Shown in pieces: positions 7,706 to 17,547 of a stretch of DNA of 29,985 nucleotides; within the stretch, counting starts at the first letter, position 1, and the number at the start of each line of letters is the position of its first letter. The notes beneath the pieces are model-generated. The model ran no database searches and was not told the DNA's origin. It saw nothing but the letters and a program-made list of their open reading frames with translations. Source of the stretch: UBA1181 sp045226255 (GTDB lineage: Bacteria; Bacteroidota; Bacteroidia; Bacteroidales; Paludibacteraceae); contig JBGVCG010000024.1 in the NCBI GenBank assembly GCA_045226255.1, positions 1-29,985 on the forward strand. The letters run 5' to 3'. The translations under genes were made by a program, and so were the position numbers.

Positions 7706-8154
7706 AGCACACGCTATGGATTGGCACCGCCGATATCAAAGACCTCTATGTGGAGGTGGGCGGTGAGAAGAAACCGTTTCTGGCACTTATTGCCCAACTC
7801 ATCCGCCGGGGTGTGGAGGTGAGGCTGATCCATGCGAAAGAGCCTGGACCAAATTTCCGTGAGGATTTCGATAAATACCCTGTGCTATTCAGTCGGCTGG
7901 AACGGGCGCTCTGCCCAAGGGTCCACTTCAAGATGTTCGTGTTCGACTGCAAAGAGGTTTACGTGGGAAGTGCAAACCTCACAGGAGCTGGTGTCGGTAT
8001 GAAAGCTGAAACGACTCGCAACTTCGAAGCCGGAATACTGACCGACGACCCACAAATCGTCGAACAAGCCATGAACCAGTTTGACGAAGTGTGGATGGGG
8101 AAACACTGCAAATCATGCAGGCGTAGGGAGTATTGCGGGGATCCGATCGGGTGA
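7642..8154 (+). CDS. phospholipase-D-superfamily nuclease with C-terminal cysteine cluster
   Basis: This 170-residue protein carries a single HKD-type site, H95-x-K97-x4-D102, followed by the usual GSANLTG stretch and a later NFEAGIL segment. Single-HKD proteins of this size act as dimers and are often DNases (Nuc, BfiI-type), whereas two-motif members are lipid enzymes. The last 20 residues hold CKSCRRREYC, a likely metal-binding cluster. There is no signal peptide, so it should act in the cytoplasm. The gene starts inside mcrC with a 64-base overlap and is certainly co-transcribed, which suggests a role with McrBC in restricting foreign DNA. The coupling is direct observation; the functional link is inference. 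Confidence 0.82.
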   Translation: MLHYIPNTTHYTALLSRIQSVKHTLWIGTADIKDLYVEVGGEKKPFLALIAQLIRRGVEVRLIHAKEPGPNFREDFDKYPVLFSRLERALCPRVHFKMFVFDCKEVYVGSANLTGAGVGMKAETTRNFEAGILTDDPQIVEQAMNQFDEVWMGKHCKSCRRREYCGDPIG

Positions 8155-8179
8155 ATTTTGGGGGAGCAAAAGCTTAGCA

Positions 8180-8755
8180 TTATTTTATGCTTCTGCCCAT
8201 CTTTTTGTTAAGCCTTGCCTTGGCCATTGCCTCCCTGATGCCCCCATTTTTGACAAAGAAATCCTCAAGTCGGGAGAGATAACTTTCCATCATTTTGTCG
8301 GTTTGGTGAATCAAAGTCAGGGCAACGTTAGAGATTTCCTCTGCAGTCCATTTCTGAAAAAATGGCTGATAATGAGACAGTTCATTGTGGTATTTGCAGT
8401 AGTTCACCATAGAAGCGTAACGAGGATGAGAGCTATCCCAAATGGTCAAGTTCCTTGTCCGCAGGTAATCCTCATAATCTTCCCTGAGTTCCAACAAGCT
8501 GCTTTTCCCCACATTCATAAGTTTTATCTGCATCTCGGTAGAAGTCACGCCATCAGCCATGCCCTCCACAAAATTCTGCTTGCCAGAGCGTGCAGCTTGT
8601 ATCATTTGATCAATGGTTCTGTCCTTTGGCACCAGATATTTGTGCGCAAAGAAAAAAGTAAGATCGTAAATCACTTGTGATTTTTTATAGAAGTAGGTGT
8701 TTCTACAATCTCCATTCCCTCGTAGAAACCCTTGTGATTTGGGGGTATATGCCAT
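8180..8755 (-). CDS. four-helix-bundle suffix-domain protein
   Basis: This 191-residue protein belongs to the four-helix-bundle family related to proteins encoded in 23S rRNA intervening sequences; this longer variant carries the 'suffix' extension. Recognisable parts are the helix around VIYDLTFFFAHKYL, the segment DRTIDQMIQAARSGKQN, and the run containing EGMADG and SSLLELREDYEDYL. No enzymatic motif is present. Relatives form pentameric helical bundles, and their cellular role is not established. It converges on the PLD gene with only 25 bases between stops. A -7 box about 85 bases upstream (8839-8846) indicates its own transcription. Its family is common in accessory regions of Bacteroidetes genomes. 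Confidence 0.8.
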   Translation of the reverse strand: MAYTPKSQGFLRGNGDCRNTYFYKKSQVIYDLTFFFAHKYLVPKDRTIDQMIQAARSGKQNFVEGMADGVTSTEMQIKLMNVGKSSLLELREDYEDYLRTRNLTIWDSSHPRYASMVNYCKYHNELSHYQPFFQKWTAEEISNVALTLIHQTDKMMESYLSRLEDFFVKNGGIREAMAKARLNKKMGRSIK

Positions 8756-8838
8756 ATTTCTTAATGTAACAAAATCAGATAATATTTCTTAATAACTAGA
8801 TAAACTAGAAAAAAAGCTCGACGCAACTCGAACAAGCA

Positions 8839-8846
8839 CAAAGATA
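8839..8846 (-). promoter_or_regulatory. -7 box of the four-helix-bundle gene
   Basis: On the minus strand TATCTTTG fits TAnnTTTG. A clear -33 TTTG at the right distance is missing. The leader would be about 80 bases and very AT-rich. Confidence 0.4.
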
Positions 8847-8913
8847 CACAATTATAGAGAATTTCCTTACGCAATCGCCATTTTTAAACCCTCTTAGGAA
8901 TTTACTTCAATAA

Positions 8914-10110
8914 TCACAACCGATCGAAAAGCGCCTCGAACTGTTTCGCCTGCACCTGCCGCGTGAATAATTCCTTTTGCGCCAAGTCCACTTCTTGGTG
9001 CGTATACTTACATGTTTTCCATTGCTGGTAATTGTCGAGGATGAAGGCCTTCACCTCTTCGACCGTCGAGGCGGCGAGTCCCGCACGGGTCTTTTGGATG
9101 GTTTCGGCGAGGCAATCCTCGTCGCTGCGCACGCAAAGCACAGGCTTCTCACAGCCTAACGCTTCGTAGAACTTGGTCGTCATGATGCCATGTGGACCGT
9201 CCGCCGTCGCCTTGTTGGAGAGGACCAATGCGATGGAGGAGCGGTTGAGCACCTCCGGCATCTGGTCGGCGGAGATGGTGCCATGCACCTCGTTGTAGAC
9301 CGTGACGCCATAGCTCCGCGCCATCGTTTCCACGTCCGCCTTGCTGTCATTGTCCACGTACCAGCGGAGAACGAGGTCATTGGCGAACGCTTTATCCTCC
9401 ACAAGATCCCGCACCGCCTGGAACAGAAGGCTTGGGTCCCGAAGGCTCAGGTCGAGCAGTCGTCCGGTATAGGTGATGGCGAATTTGTCGGTAGGGATAG
9501 GCTGGAAGGAGAAGAGGTCACGGTCGTAGCCATTGAAGACCAGTTCGACGTTGGGCTGGATCTTCCGCAGCGTCTTCACGTGCCAAGGAGAGACCGTCGT
9601 CACGAGCTGCGCCTTGCGGAGTACCCTGTCGCGCCGCCATTGGTTGAGCCAGCGGAGCTTGAAGAACTGCCTGATCTTTTCCAACCCATGCGGACGGGCG
9701 TTCTGCTCCATGATGTCCCTTAGATCGACGAGCAAAGGGATATGAAGACGTTGTGCGATCTTCTTTCCGCAAAGCAACGGGAAGATGTAGTAGCTGGTGC
9801 AGAAGACGAGGTCGAAGCGTTCCCCCTGGATGCGGCGCATGGCCTCCCTGTAGAGTTTGCGGTCGCTACGGCTGAAGAGGTAGTCGCCAGCCGTTTGTAA
9901 TGCTTGGATCCATGGTTTGTCGGAGGTCAGGGGGATGGTATGGAGGACCATGTTTTCACGGTCGATATGGATCGGCCAAGAGGTCTTCGTTGAGGCTCTT
10001 GTGATGACCGTCACCTCAAAATCCGCCCGCAGATGCTTGCATAGATTGCCTACGCGGGGGGCGAAATCAGGGGGAAAAGCGTCACATACGATCAATATTC
10101 TCTTTGCCAT
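8914..10110 (-). CDS. family 4 glycosyltransferase (GT-B fold)
   Basis: This 398-residue protein is a GT4-type sugar transferase. The N-terminal Rossmann half starts with RILIVCDAFPPDFAPRVGN, typical of exopolysaccharide and lipopolysaccharide transferases; the C-terminal half has an ITYTGRL segment and the donor-binding region GIMTTKFYEALGCEKPVL. No transmembrane segment or signal peptide is evident, so it should act at the inner face of the membrane. It is the last gene of a three-gene operon, 30 bases after wecB. The epimerase upstream makes UDP-ManNAc, so the donor or acceptor may involve N-acetylmannosamine; this is inferred from context. The gene is clearly GC-richer than the island to its left. 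Confidence 0.83.
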   Translation of the reverse strand: MAKRILIVCDAFPPDFAPRVGNLCKHLRADFEVTVITRASTKTSWPIHIDRENMVLHTIPLTSDKPWIQALQTAGDYLFSRSDRKLYREAMRRIQGERFDLVFCTSYYIFPLLCGKKIAQRLHIPLLVDLRDIMEQNARPHGLEKIRQFFKLRWLNQWRRDRVLRKAQLVTTVSPWHVKTLRKIQPNVELVFNGYDRDLFSFQPIPTDKFAITYTGRLLDLSLRDPSLLFQAVRDLVEDKAFANDLVLRWYVDNDSKADVETMARSYGVTVYNEVHGTISADQMPEVLNRSSIALVLSNKATADGPHGIMTTKFYEALGCEKPVLCVRSDEDCLAETIQKTRAGLAASTVEEVKAFILDNYQQWKTCKYTHQEVDLAQKELFTRQVQAKQFEALFDRL

Positions 10111-10140
10111 GGCTCGATACTATCTGAACGCAAAAATAGT

Positions 10141-11232
10141 TTATTTGTTGAAATCGGAGCAGAGCACCTGAATGATTTTTTGCGCGCTGTCACCGCTCCC
10201 GTAATCCTTGATGGGTTGGCGGCTGAAATCGTGGTGGATCGCCTCCTTTATCCTCTCCTTATCGGTTCCCGCAAGGATGTTCCAGCCTGCCGCCACGGTC
10301 TCGATCCACTCCGTCTCGTTCCGCAAAGTGACGCATGGCGTCTTGTGGAAGTAGGCCTCCTTTTGGATACCACCGGAGTCGGTAAGGATGAGGGCGGCCG
10401 ATTTCTCCAGCATGATCATGTCGAGGTAATTGGCTGGTTCCGTGATCATTAGATATTCATTCTTATCGCACAACGCCTGTAGCTTAGGGTGTTGTTGTAT
10501 GAAGGAACGGGTATGAGGGTGAAGCGGCAAGACGATTCTTCGCTCCTTGTTAGCGATTTCGTTGAAGGCGGAGAGGATGTTGGAGAGGTTCTCCTCTTGG
10601 ATGTTTTCCGCGCGGTGGATCGTCGCGAGATAGAAGCCCTTTTTGGGGAGATTCAGCCTTTCGCAGACGTCGGAAGAGCGTTCCGCAGTTTCCCCGAAGA
10701 GGAGGGCGGTGTCGTACATCACATCCCCCACCAGGTGTATATTGCTTGTAATATGTTCATTATGAAGATTATCGACCGCAGCTTGGGTAGGGCAGAAGAG
10801 CCAATGGGACCGTTTGTCCGTCTCGATGCGGTTGTGCTCCTCGGGCATGCGGTCGTTGAAGCTCCTCAGGCCCGCCTCGATGTGGGCGATGGGGATGTTT
10901 CGCTTCTCCGCGGCCAATGCGCCAGCGAGGGTGGAGTTGGTGTCTCCGTAGAGGATGACGCAGTCGAAATGTTCGTCACCGATGGCCTTAAGGATCTTTT
11001 CGGAGAGAGGTTGCGGAGCCGTCGCGGAGCCATCCAGGAGCCATGTCGGGCGAGGGATGGAGAGGTCGTTGAAGAATATCTGGCTCATGTTATGGTCGTA
11101 GTGTTGGCCGGTGTGGAGGATCTTCTCCTCCATGGCGGTTCCGTGCTGCTCATTGTGCAAGCGGATGGCTCTGCTCACTACGGTCGCCTTGATGAATTGA
11201 GGGCGGGCACCTATGATCGTCAGTATCTTCAT
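10141..11232 (-). CDS. wecB: UDP-N-acetylglucosamine 2-epimerase (non-hydrolysing)
   Basis: This enzyme interconverts UDP-GlcNAc and UDP-ManNAc for surface polysaccharide synthesis. The 363-residue chain has the standard motifs in order: IIGARPQFIKA near the N-terminus, LHTGQHYD, GDTNSTLAGALAA, HIEAGLRSF, PEEHNRIETD, and near the C-terminus DSGGIQKEA and LRNETEW. The catalytic acidic residues and length are as in the family. Its ATG overlaps the stop of the deacetylase gene (ATGA), so translation is coupled, and GT4 follows 30 bases later. Together the three genes form a compact glycan-modification unit rather than a full capsule locus. The call is firm; the end product is unknown. Confidence 0.93.
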   Translation of the reverse strand: MKILTIIGARPQFIKATVVSRAIRLHNEQHGTAMEEKILHTGQHYDHNMSQIFFNDLSIPRPTWLLDGSATAPQPLSEKILKAIGDEHFDCVILYGDTNSTLAGALAAEKRNIPIAHIEAGLRSFNDRMPEEHNRIETDKRSHWLFCPTQAAVDNLHNEHITSNIHLVGDVMYDTALLFGETAERSSDVCERLNLPKKGFYLATIHRAENIQEENLSNILSAFNEIANKERRIVLPLHPHTRSFIQQHPKLQALCDKNEYLMITEPANYLDMIMLEKSAALILTDSGGIQKEAYFHKTPCVTLRNETEWIETVAAGWNILAGTDKERIKEAIHHDFSRQPIKDYGSGDSAQKIIQVLCSDFNK

Positions 11233-12512
11233 TTGCTTAGTTCCTCGATGATTGTTTGGTATAAAGATGGATGATATCCTCCCTCTACGGACGAGAAGAC
11301 GGTGTTATGCCAGAGCAGTACCACCTCTCCGTGGTGTTTCTTGATTTGAGAGAGAAGGGAGAGAAGCGTCTTCTTCGCCTCATCCTCCGTCAAGTTCATG
11401 TAGTAGCTATTGCTGAGGGAGCAGTCCATCGCCACCAAAGGGTGGAGGCGAAGAGAGGTCACCTTCCTGTTTTTCGGGTCGATCCACCTCACGCATCGTG
11501 AAGTGCCGAGGCGGAAGCCCACAGTGTCGGCGTACCCCAGCGTGAAGTCGTCGCTGACGCCTGCGTTTATCAGGGCGTTGAAGTCAGCGGGCTGCAACGA
11601 GCGGAGGAAGTGCCAACGGTTGAATGATATGGGGAGGTTGAGCGAACGCTCCAGTTCTTCTTTTTCTTGGGAAATAATCTCCGGATGCTCTCCCGCATAG
11701 TAGCTCGTATGGAGTCCGAAGCGTACATTGCTTGTTTTCAGAAGGGAGAAGAGCCTCTTGAAATCCTTCCCGGTGAGCGAGTAGCTTGGGAGGTCATTGG
11801 CATGCTGGTGGATGGCCGATTTCACGAAATAGATCGATTGCGCGCCCTTTACCTTTTTGTCCATCTCGATGATCCAAGGGAAGGTGTAGGCGGGGTCGTT
11901 CGCCAAGCGGAGAGGAGCCTTGAGGACATTTTTCAGTCCGGGGAAGGAAGTCAGGTTCCTTTTTATTCCGCCCAAGAAACCCCTTGGGTTACGGTAGTAG
12001 GCGATTCTGTCGATATCGTGTGTGAGATATATCTGCTCATACCCTGAGGAAGGGAAGGAGACGGGGGCGGATTCGGAGAGCCAGGTCAGTAGCAGGTGGC
12101 TATACTCATCCAGAACAGGTCGGAGGAGGAACCCCGCCCGGTAAGGCAAGGACTCTTTGCCCGAGAACCTTCCATGGGCGTCGCGGTGGCGGTCAGGGTG
12201 AAGGTACTCCTCGTATCGTGAGATGAGGAAGTAGGTGCTTGCGACGAGGTCCGCATGAACGACCTTCGTGGAGCCGACTTGTTCAATTTCAGGCGAGCCG
12301 AATAGGATGGGGGTATCCCCTATGGTAGGCAGGGGAAGTACGGGCTCTGACTGAGGAGTCCCGTACACCTCATCATCGAAGAAAGGCGAAGGAAGGATGA
12401 CCACGTCATATTGCGGAAACAATGCAGTGTCACGGGTATATCCCACACGGCACAGCAAGTCGTCGTTGCCATGCAGCAGAAAGCGGATAATATATTCGAT
12501 CGTCTCTCTCAT
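11229..12512 (-). CDS. polysaccharide deacetylase family protein (DUF7033 type)
   Basis: This 427-residue protein has the Bacteroidetes architecture of an N-terminal DUF7033-like region followed by a polysaccharide-deacetylase (NodB-like) barrel. The metal-site motif appears as YLTHDIDRIAYY, followed by FGLHTSYYAGEHPE and LLWHNTVFS near the end, which supply the acidic and histidine ligands. Such enzymes remove acetyl groups from GlcNAc-containing glycans. I chose the ATG at 12512 because an in-frame TTG at 12521 lies inside the -7 promoter box. First gene of the operon, overlapping wecB by four bases. No clear signal peptide is seen. The substrate may be the glycan made with the two downstream enzymes. 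Confidence 0.8.
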   Translation of the reverse strand: MRETIEYIIRFLLHGNDDLLCRVGYTRDTALFPQYDVVILPSPFFDDEVYGTPQSEPVLPLPTIGDTPILFGSPEIEQVGSTKVVHADLVASTYFLISRYEEYLHPDRHRDAHGRFSGKESLPYRAGFLLRPVLDEYSHLLLTWLSESAPVSFPSSGYEQIYLTHDIDRIAYYRNPRGFLGGIKRNLTSFPGLKNVLKAPLRLANDPAYTFPWIIEMDKKVKGAQSIYFVKSAIHQHANDLPSYSLTGKDFKRLFSLLKTSNVRFGLHTSYYAGEHPEIISQEKEELERSLNLPISFNRWHFLRSLQPADFNALINAGVSDDFTLGYADTVGFRLGTSRCVRWIDPKNRKVTSLRLHPLVAMDCSLSNSYYMNLTEDEAKKTLLSLLSQIKKHHGEVVLLWHNTVFSSVEGGYHPSLYQTIIEELSK

Positions 12513-12518
12513 TATCCG

Positions 12519-12526
12519 CAAAGGTA
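12519..12526 (-). promoter_or_regulatory. -7 box directly abutting the deacetylase start
   Basis: On the minus strand TACCTTTG fits TAnnTTTG and ends six bases before the ATG. With normal geometry transcription would start at or within a base or two of the ATG, giving a leaderless mRNA. A -33 TTTG is not obvious. Just upstream GTTAAGAATT occurs twice (plus-strand 12534-12543 and 12555-12564). Confidence 0.5.
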
Positions 12527-12614
12527 ATATATAGTTAAGAATTAAGAGGTAAGAGTTAAGAATTTTCCTGACGCATAATATTGCCGGAGATTCGAAACAA
12601 TTGGTTTGAGAATT

Positions 12615-12917
12615 TTATCCATTTATGAGGAAGTGGCGGGCTTCCTCCTCCGAAAACCGGAAGAGGAAAGGTTCCACTAAGATCAACAGGTCATTGGGCG
12701 CCGCGCTTTCCGCCAAGCGACGGTAAGGGGAGGAGAGCATATCGTTCCGATCGACGACCGTCACCTCCTTCATCGAGGAGATCTTGCTTGCGAAGAAGAT
12801 GGCGCATCCGTCATCCTCCCCGTAAGAAATGTTATAGTATCCCTTATTGTCCTGATAGGCTACGTCGTGGTGGCGGATATAGTCCGCAAGTGCCTGTATG
12901 TTAACCTTATAATCCAT
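12615..12917 (-). CDS. conserved-looking 100-residue protein of unknown function, end of leu operon
   Basis: I do not recognise this protein. I start it at the ATG at 12917, because upstream in-frame codons run over leuB in another frame and encode an Arg/Pro/Ser-rich artefact. The 100 residues look like a small globular domain: an N-terminal helix (IQALADYIRHHDV), a tyrosine-rich strand pair (GYYNISYG), a hydrophobic strand (GCAIFFASK), a short VTVVDRND segment and a C-terminal helix after LLILVEPFLFRF. No metal site, signal peptide or membrane helix is evident. It lies 25 bases after leuB and has no promoter of its own, so it should be co-regulated with branched-chain amino-acid synthesis. 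Confidence 0.65.
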   Translation of the reverse strand: MDYKVNIQALADYIRHHDVAYQDNKGYYNISYGEDDGCAIFFASKISSMKEVTVVDRNDMLSSPYRRLAESAAPNDLLILVEPFLFRFSEEEARHFLING

Positions 12918-12942
12918 TTTAAATCCAATGCTATGATTGATT

Positions 12943-14010
12943 TTATCGACCAATATAATCACATAACCACTTCCCGACCTCGCTGGTCTTGTAGGCTTTC
13001 GCGCCCTTGGCGGCGAGGTCTTCCGTGACGATACCCGCTTCGAGGGAAGCCGCCACCGCACGACGGATAGTAGCGCCCTCCTCCTTGGCGTTGAAGGCGT
13101 ATTCGAACATCATTGCGGCGGAAAGCACAGCCGCCAATGGGTTCGCGATGTCCTTGCCAGCCGCCTGAGGGTAGCTGCCGTGGATCGGTTCGAAGAGGCT
13201 GGTGTGCGTGCCGATGCTGGCGGAGGCGAGAAGGCCCATGGAGCCTGCGATGACGCTCGCCTCGTCGGTGAGGATGTCGCCGAAGGTGTTCTCCGTCACC
13301 ATGACATCGAAGAACTTCGGGCAACGCACCAACTGCATGGCGGCATTGTCCACGAACATATAATCGGTCTTCACCTCAGGGTAATCCTTCTCCATGGATT
13401 GAGCCACCTCTCTCCATAGGCGGGAAGACTCCAGAACGTTCGCCTTGTCCACGACCGTCAGGTGTTTGCGTCTCCGCATAGCGTATTCGAAGGCGAGCTT
13501 GAGGATGCGGCGGATCTCCTCCGTGCTGTAGATGCAGGTATCATAGGCCACCGTGCCATTCTCCTTCCTTCCCTTCTCACCGAAGTACATACCGCCAGTC
13601 AGCTCACGGATGCAGAGGAAGTCCGCACCGCTCACCACCTCCTCCTTGAGGGGAGATTGGCCGACGAGCGAAGGGTAGGTCTCCACCGGACGTAGGTTGG
13701 CGTAGAGTCCCAACTGCTTACGCATGGCGAGCAGTCCCTGCTCAGGGCGCACCTTGGAGGTCGGGTTGTTATCGAAGCGAGGGTCGCCCACCGCACCGAA
13801 GAGCACAGCGTCCGACTTCATGCAGAGCGCATGGGTCGATTCAGGGTATGGGTCGCCGCAAGCGTCGATGGCGCAGGCACCGACCAAGGCGGAGTCATAG
13901 GTCAATGTATGTCCGAAGCGTTCGCACACTTTCTTTACAACATTCAGGGCAACGGAGACCACCTCAGGTCCGATGCCGTCTCCAGGTAATATGGCTAAAT
14001 TCAGTTTCAT
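12943..14010 (-). CDS. leuB: 3-isopropylmalate dehydrogenase
   Basis: LeuB oxidatively decarboxylates 3-isopropylmalate to 2-ketoisocaproate with NAD+, and also acts on the methylmalate made in the citramalate route to isoleucine. The 355-residue chain has the family pattern: ILPGDGIGPEV at the start, LLAMRKQLGLYANLRP, the substrate loop IRELTGGMYFGE, VDKANVLESSRLW, the metal aspartates in TENTFGDILTDEAS, and the NAD motif EPIHGSYPQAAGKDIANP. Length and order are normal. The ATG overlaps the stop of the leuA2/cimA gene (ATGA). It is the last enzyme gene of the operon. Confidence 0.96.
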   Translation of the reverse strand: MKLNLAILPGDGIGPEVVSVALNVVKKVCERFGHTLTYDSALVGACAIDACGDPYPESTHALCMKSDAVLFGAVGDPRFDNNPTSKVRPEQGLLAMRKQLGLYANLRPVETYPSLVGQSPLKEEVVSGADFLCIRELTGGMYFGEKGRKENGTVAYDTCIYSTEEIRRILKLAFEYAMRRRKHLTVVDKANVLESSRLWREVAQSMEKDYPEVKTDYMFVDNAAMQLVRCPKFFDVMVTENTFGDILTDEASVIAGSMGLLASASIGTHTSLFEPIHGSYPQAAGKDIANPLAAVLSAAMMFEYAFNAKEEGATIRRAVAASLEAGIVTEDLAAKGAKAYKTSEVGKWLCDYIGR

Positions 14011-15518
14011 TGTTTTTCTTCTATTAAGTTTAACATTTTTTCTGTTGCTTGGATGGCTGCCTCTGTCTGGTCGGCATCCAGTCCGTGGGTCTTGAACACG
14101 TGGTCACGGAACTTCCATGTGATGGTGGTGTGGACCAAAGCGTCCGTCTTACCGCCAGGAGGGATGATGACCGAGTAGTCCAGCAACTCAGGGATTGGTT
14201 TCTTGAGCGAGGTGTATATCTTCCATAACGCCTTGGTGAAGGCGTTGTACTGTCCATCGCCGGGAGCGGTCTCCTGGTAACTTTCCCCGTTGATCTCTAT
14301 CTTCACGGTCGCCACAGGGCGTATGCCATGGGTAAGCGAGAGGGAGTAGTTGACCATGCGTATCTTCTGCTTCTCCACAGGGTGTTTGAGCACATCCGAT
14401 ATGATGTAAGGAAGGTCCTCCTGCGTGACGATCTGTTTCTTGTCCCCCAGTTCGATGATACGTTGCGTGACCTTGGTCATCGAGTCATCGTCCAGGCTGA
14501 TACCCAGCGCTTCGATGTTCTTACGGATGCTGGCTTTGCCCGACATCTTTCCCAAGGCATATTCACGCTCACGTCCGAAACGTTCCGGCAACAGGTCGTT
14601 GTAGTAGAGGTTATTCTTCGAGTCCCCGTCCGCATGGATGCCTGCGCATTGGGTGAATACATTGTCACCGATGATCGGTTTGTTGTTCGGGATACGGATG
14701 CCCGAGTAGGTCTCCACCAGCTTACTCATCTGATAGATCTTATCCTCACGGATGGAGGTCTTGATTTTCAGTTGGTCATGAAGCACTGCCACGACGCTGG
14801 TCAGCGGAGCGTTTCCGGCCCTTTCGCCCAAGCCGTTGAAGGTGGTATGCAAGCCTTGTATACCAGCCGATGCGGCGGCGAAGACATTCGCCAAGGCGAG
14901 GTCGTAGTCGTTGTGGGCATGGAAGTCGAAGTGGTACTTCGGGTAGCGGGTCAACATATCCGTGCAGAACGCGAAGGTCTGTTGCGGGTTGAGGATTCCC
15001 AAGGTATCCGGCAAGAGGAAACGCTTGATCGGCAAGTCCGCAACAGCGTCCAGGTACTCGTAGACATACTCGCGGGAGTGGATCATACCGTTGCTCCAGT
15101 CCTCCAGATAGAGGTTCACCTCTATCCCCTTTTGGTGGGCCTCCATGACGAGGGTGCGCACGTCGGCGATATGCTCCTGGGTTGTCTTGCCCAGTTGGTT
15201 CTCCACGTGTCGTTTGGAACCCTTGGTGAGCAGGTTCATCACCTTGGCACCCATCTCATCGATCCAACGGAGGGAGGTGCCGCCATCCACGAAGCCGAGC
15301 ACTTCAATGCGCTGCAGGTGTCCGGCCTTCTTCGCCCATTCCACGATACGCTTTACCGCGTCCGACTCTCCGTCGGAGACCCTGGCGGAGGCCACTTCCA
15401 CACGGTTCACCCCTAAGGTCTCGATCATCATGCGGGTGATACCCAGTTTCTCGTGGGGGGCGAATGATACCCCCGATGTCTGTTCCCCATCACGTAGGGT
15501 AGTGTCCATTATTTCCAT
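14007..15518 (-). CDS. cimA: citramalate synthase-like / 2-isopropylmalate synthase paralogue (LeuA2)
   Basis: This 503-residue protein is an acyl-CoA lyase of the isopropylmalate/homocitrate/citramalate family with a C-terminal allosteric domain. The barrel begins MDTTLRDGEQ with R9-D10, the metal histidines lie in FHAHNDYDLALAN, and the allosteric part ends in the region IPPGGKTDAL. Compared with true LeuA it matches, from memory, the Leptospira citramalate synthase much better, e.g. RVEVASARVS, EVLGFVDG, LLTKGS, NLYLEDWSNG (Y137, E139), THGIRP and PPGGKTDALV. Such an enzyme joins pyruvate and acetyl-CoA to (R)-citramalate, which LeuCD and LeuB turn into 2-ketobutyrate for isoleucine. True LeuA is encoded first in the same operon. 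Substrate choice needs assay; databases often call it LeuA2. Confidence 0.75.
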   Translation of the reverse strand: MEIMDTTLRDGEQTSGVSFAPHEKLGITRMMIETLGVNRVEVASARVSDGESDAVKRIVEWAKKAGHLQRIEVLGFVDGGTSLRWIDEMGAKVMNLLTKGSKRHVENQLGKTTQEHIADVRTLVMEAHQKGIEVNLYLEDWSNGMIHSREYVYEYLDAVADLPIKRFLLPDTLGILNPQQTFAFCTDMLTRYPKYHFDFHAHNDYDLALANVFAAASAGIQGLHTTFNGLGERAGNAPLTSVVAVLHDQLKIKTSIREDKIYQMSKLVETYSGIRIPNNKPIIGDNVFTQCAGIHADGDSKNNLYYNDLLPERFGREREYALGKMSGKASIRKNIEALGISLDDDSMTKVTQRIIELGDKKQIVTQEDLPYIISDVLKHPVEKQKIRMVNYSLSLTHGIRPVATVKIEINGESYQETAPGDGQYNAFTKALWKIYTSLKKPIPELLDYSVIIPPGGKTDALVHTTITWKFRDHVFKTHGLDADQTEAAIQATEKMLNLIEEKQ

Positions 15519-16111
15519 GACTCTTTTCTTTTAGACTCATAATCCTCTATGAGGTTCTTTTTGCTCAATAGGTAATCGATATCATCGTAACCGCTCATGA
15601 GGCACTCTTTCTTGTAAGCATTGATTTCGAATCGTTCGCTCTCCCCTGTCGCCAAGTTGGTGATGGTCTGGTTCGGCAGATCCACCTTCACCTCCATCTT
15701 AGGGTTTTCCTCTATGCTGGCGAAGAGGCGGGCCAGGAAGGGCTCACTCACGACGACAGGCAGGACGAAGTTGTTCAGCTCATTGTTCTTGTGGATGTCC
15801 GCGAAGAAGCTGGAGACGACCACCCTGAACCCATATCCGGCGATGGCCCAAGCCGCATGCTCACGGCTACTACCGCTACCGAAGTTCTTGCCGGCCACGA
15901 GGATACAACCGCTGTAGGTTGGGTCGTTCAGCACAAACTCCTTGACAGGGTTACCCTCCTTGTCGTAGCGCCAATCCCTGAATAGGTTTTCTCCGAAACC
16001 CTCTTTGTCCGTCGCCTTCAGGAAACGGGCGGGTATGATTTGATCCGTATCCACATTCTCCAACGGGAGGGGAACGCATCTGCTAACTATTATATCGAAT
16101 TTCTGTTTCAT
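15509..16111 (-). CDS. leuD: 3-isopropylmalate dehydratase small subunit
   Basis: LeuD is the swivelling small subunit of isopropylmalate isomerase and forms the active enzyme with LeuC. The 200 residues show the standard features: VDTDQIIPARFLK near the N-terminus, the conserved loop GKNFGSGSSREHAAWAI, and SSFFADIHKNNELNNFVLPV. In operons with a citramalate synthase the LeuCD pair also isomerises citramalate. It starts 20 bases after the leuC stop and overlaps the start of the cimA-like gene by ten bases, so both junctions are tight. Length is typical of bacterial LeuD. Confidence 0.96.
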   Translation of the reverse strand: MKQKFDIIVSRCVPLPLENVDTDQIIPARFLKATDKEGFGENLFRDWRYDKEGNPVKEFVLNDPTYSGCILVAGKNFGSGSSREHAAWAIAGYGFRVVVSSFFADIHKNNELNNFVLPVVVSEPFLARLFASIEENPKMEVKVDLPNQTITNLATGESERFEINAYKKECLMSGYDDIDYLLSKKNLIEDYESKRKESWK

Positions 16112-16131
16112 CTATCTTGTCTTTTTTAGGT

Positions 16132-17526
<1,395 letters not shown>

Positions 17527-17547
17527 AATTGCTATCGTTATCAGTTA

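Noticed and set aside
10489..11274. Open frame of 261 codons on the plus strand.
   Set aside because: Antisense to wecB, no recognisable motif and no promoter.
12918..13061. N-terminal extension of the 100-residue protein into leuB.
   Set aside because: The added residues are the Arg/Pro/Ser-rich out-of-frame reading of the leuB end.
14328..15416. Long open frame (362 codons) on the plus strand.
   Set aside because: It lies wholly antisense to the cimA-like gene and its His/Val/Arg-rich translation is a mirror of GC-rich codons; no family pattern.
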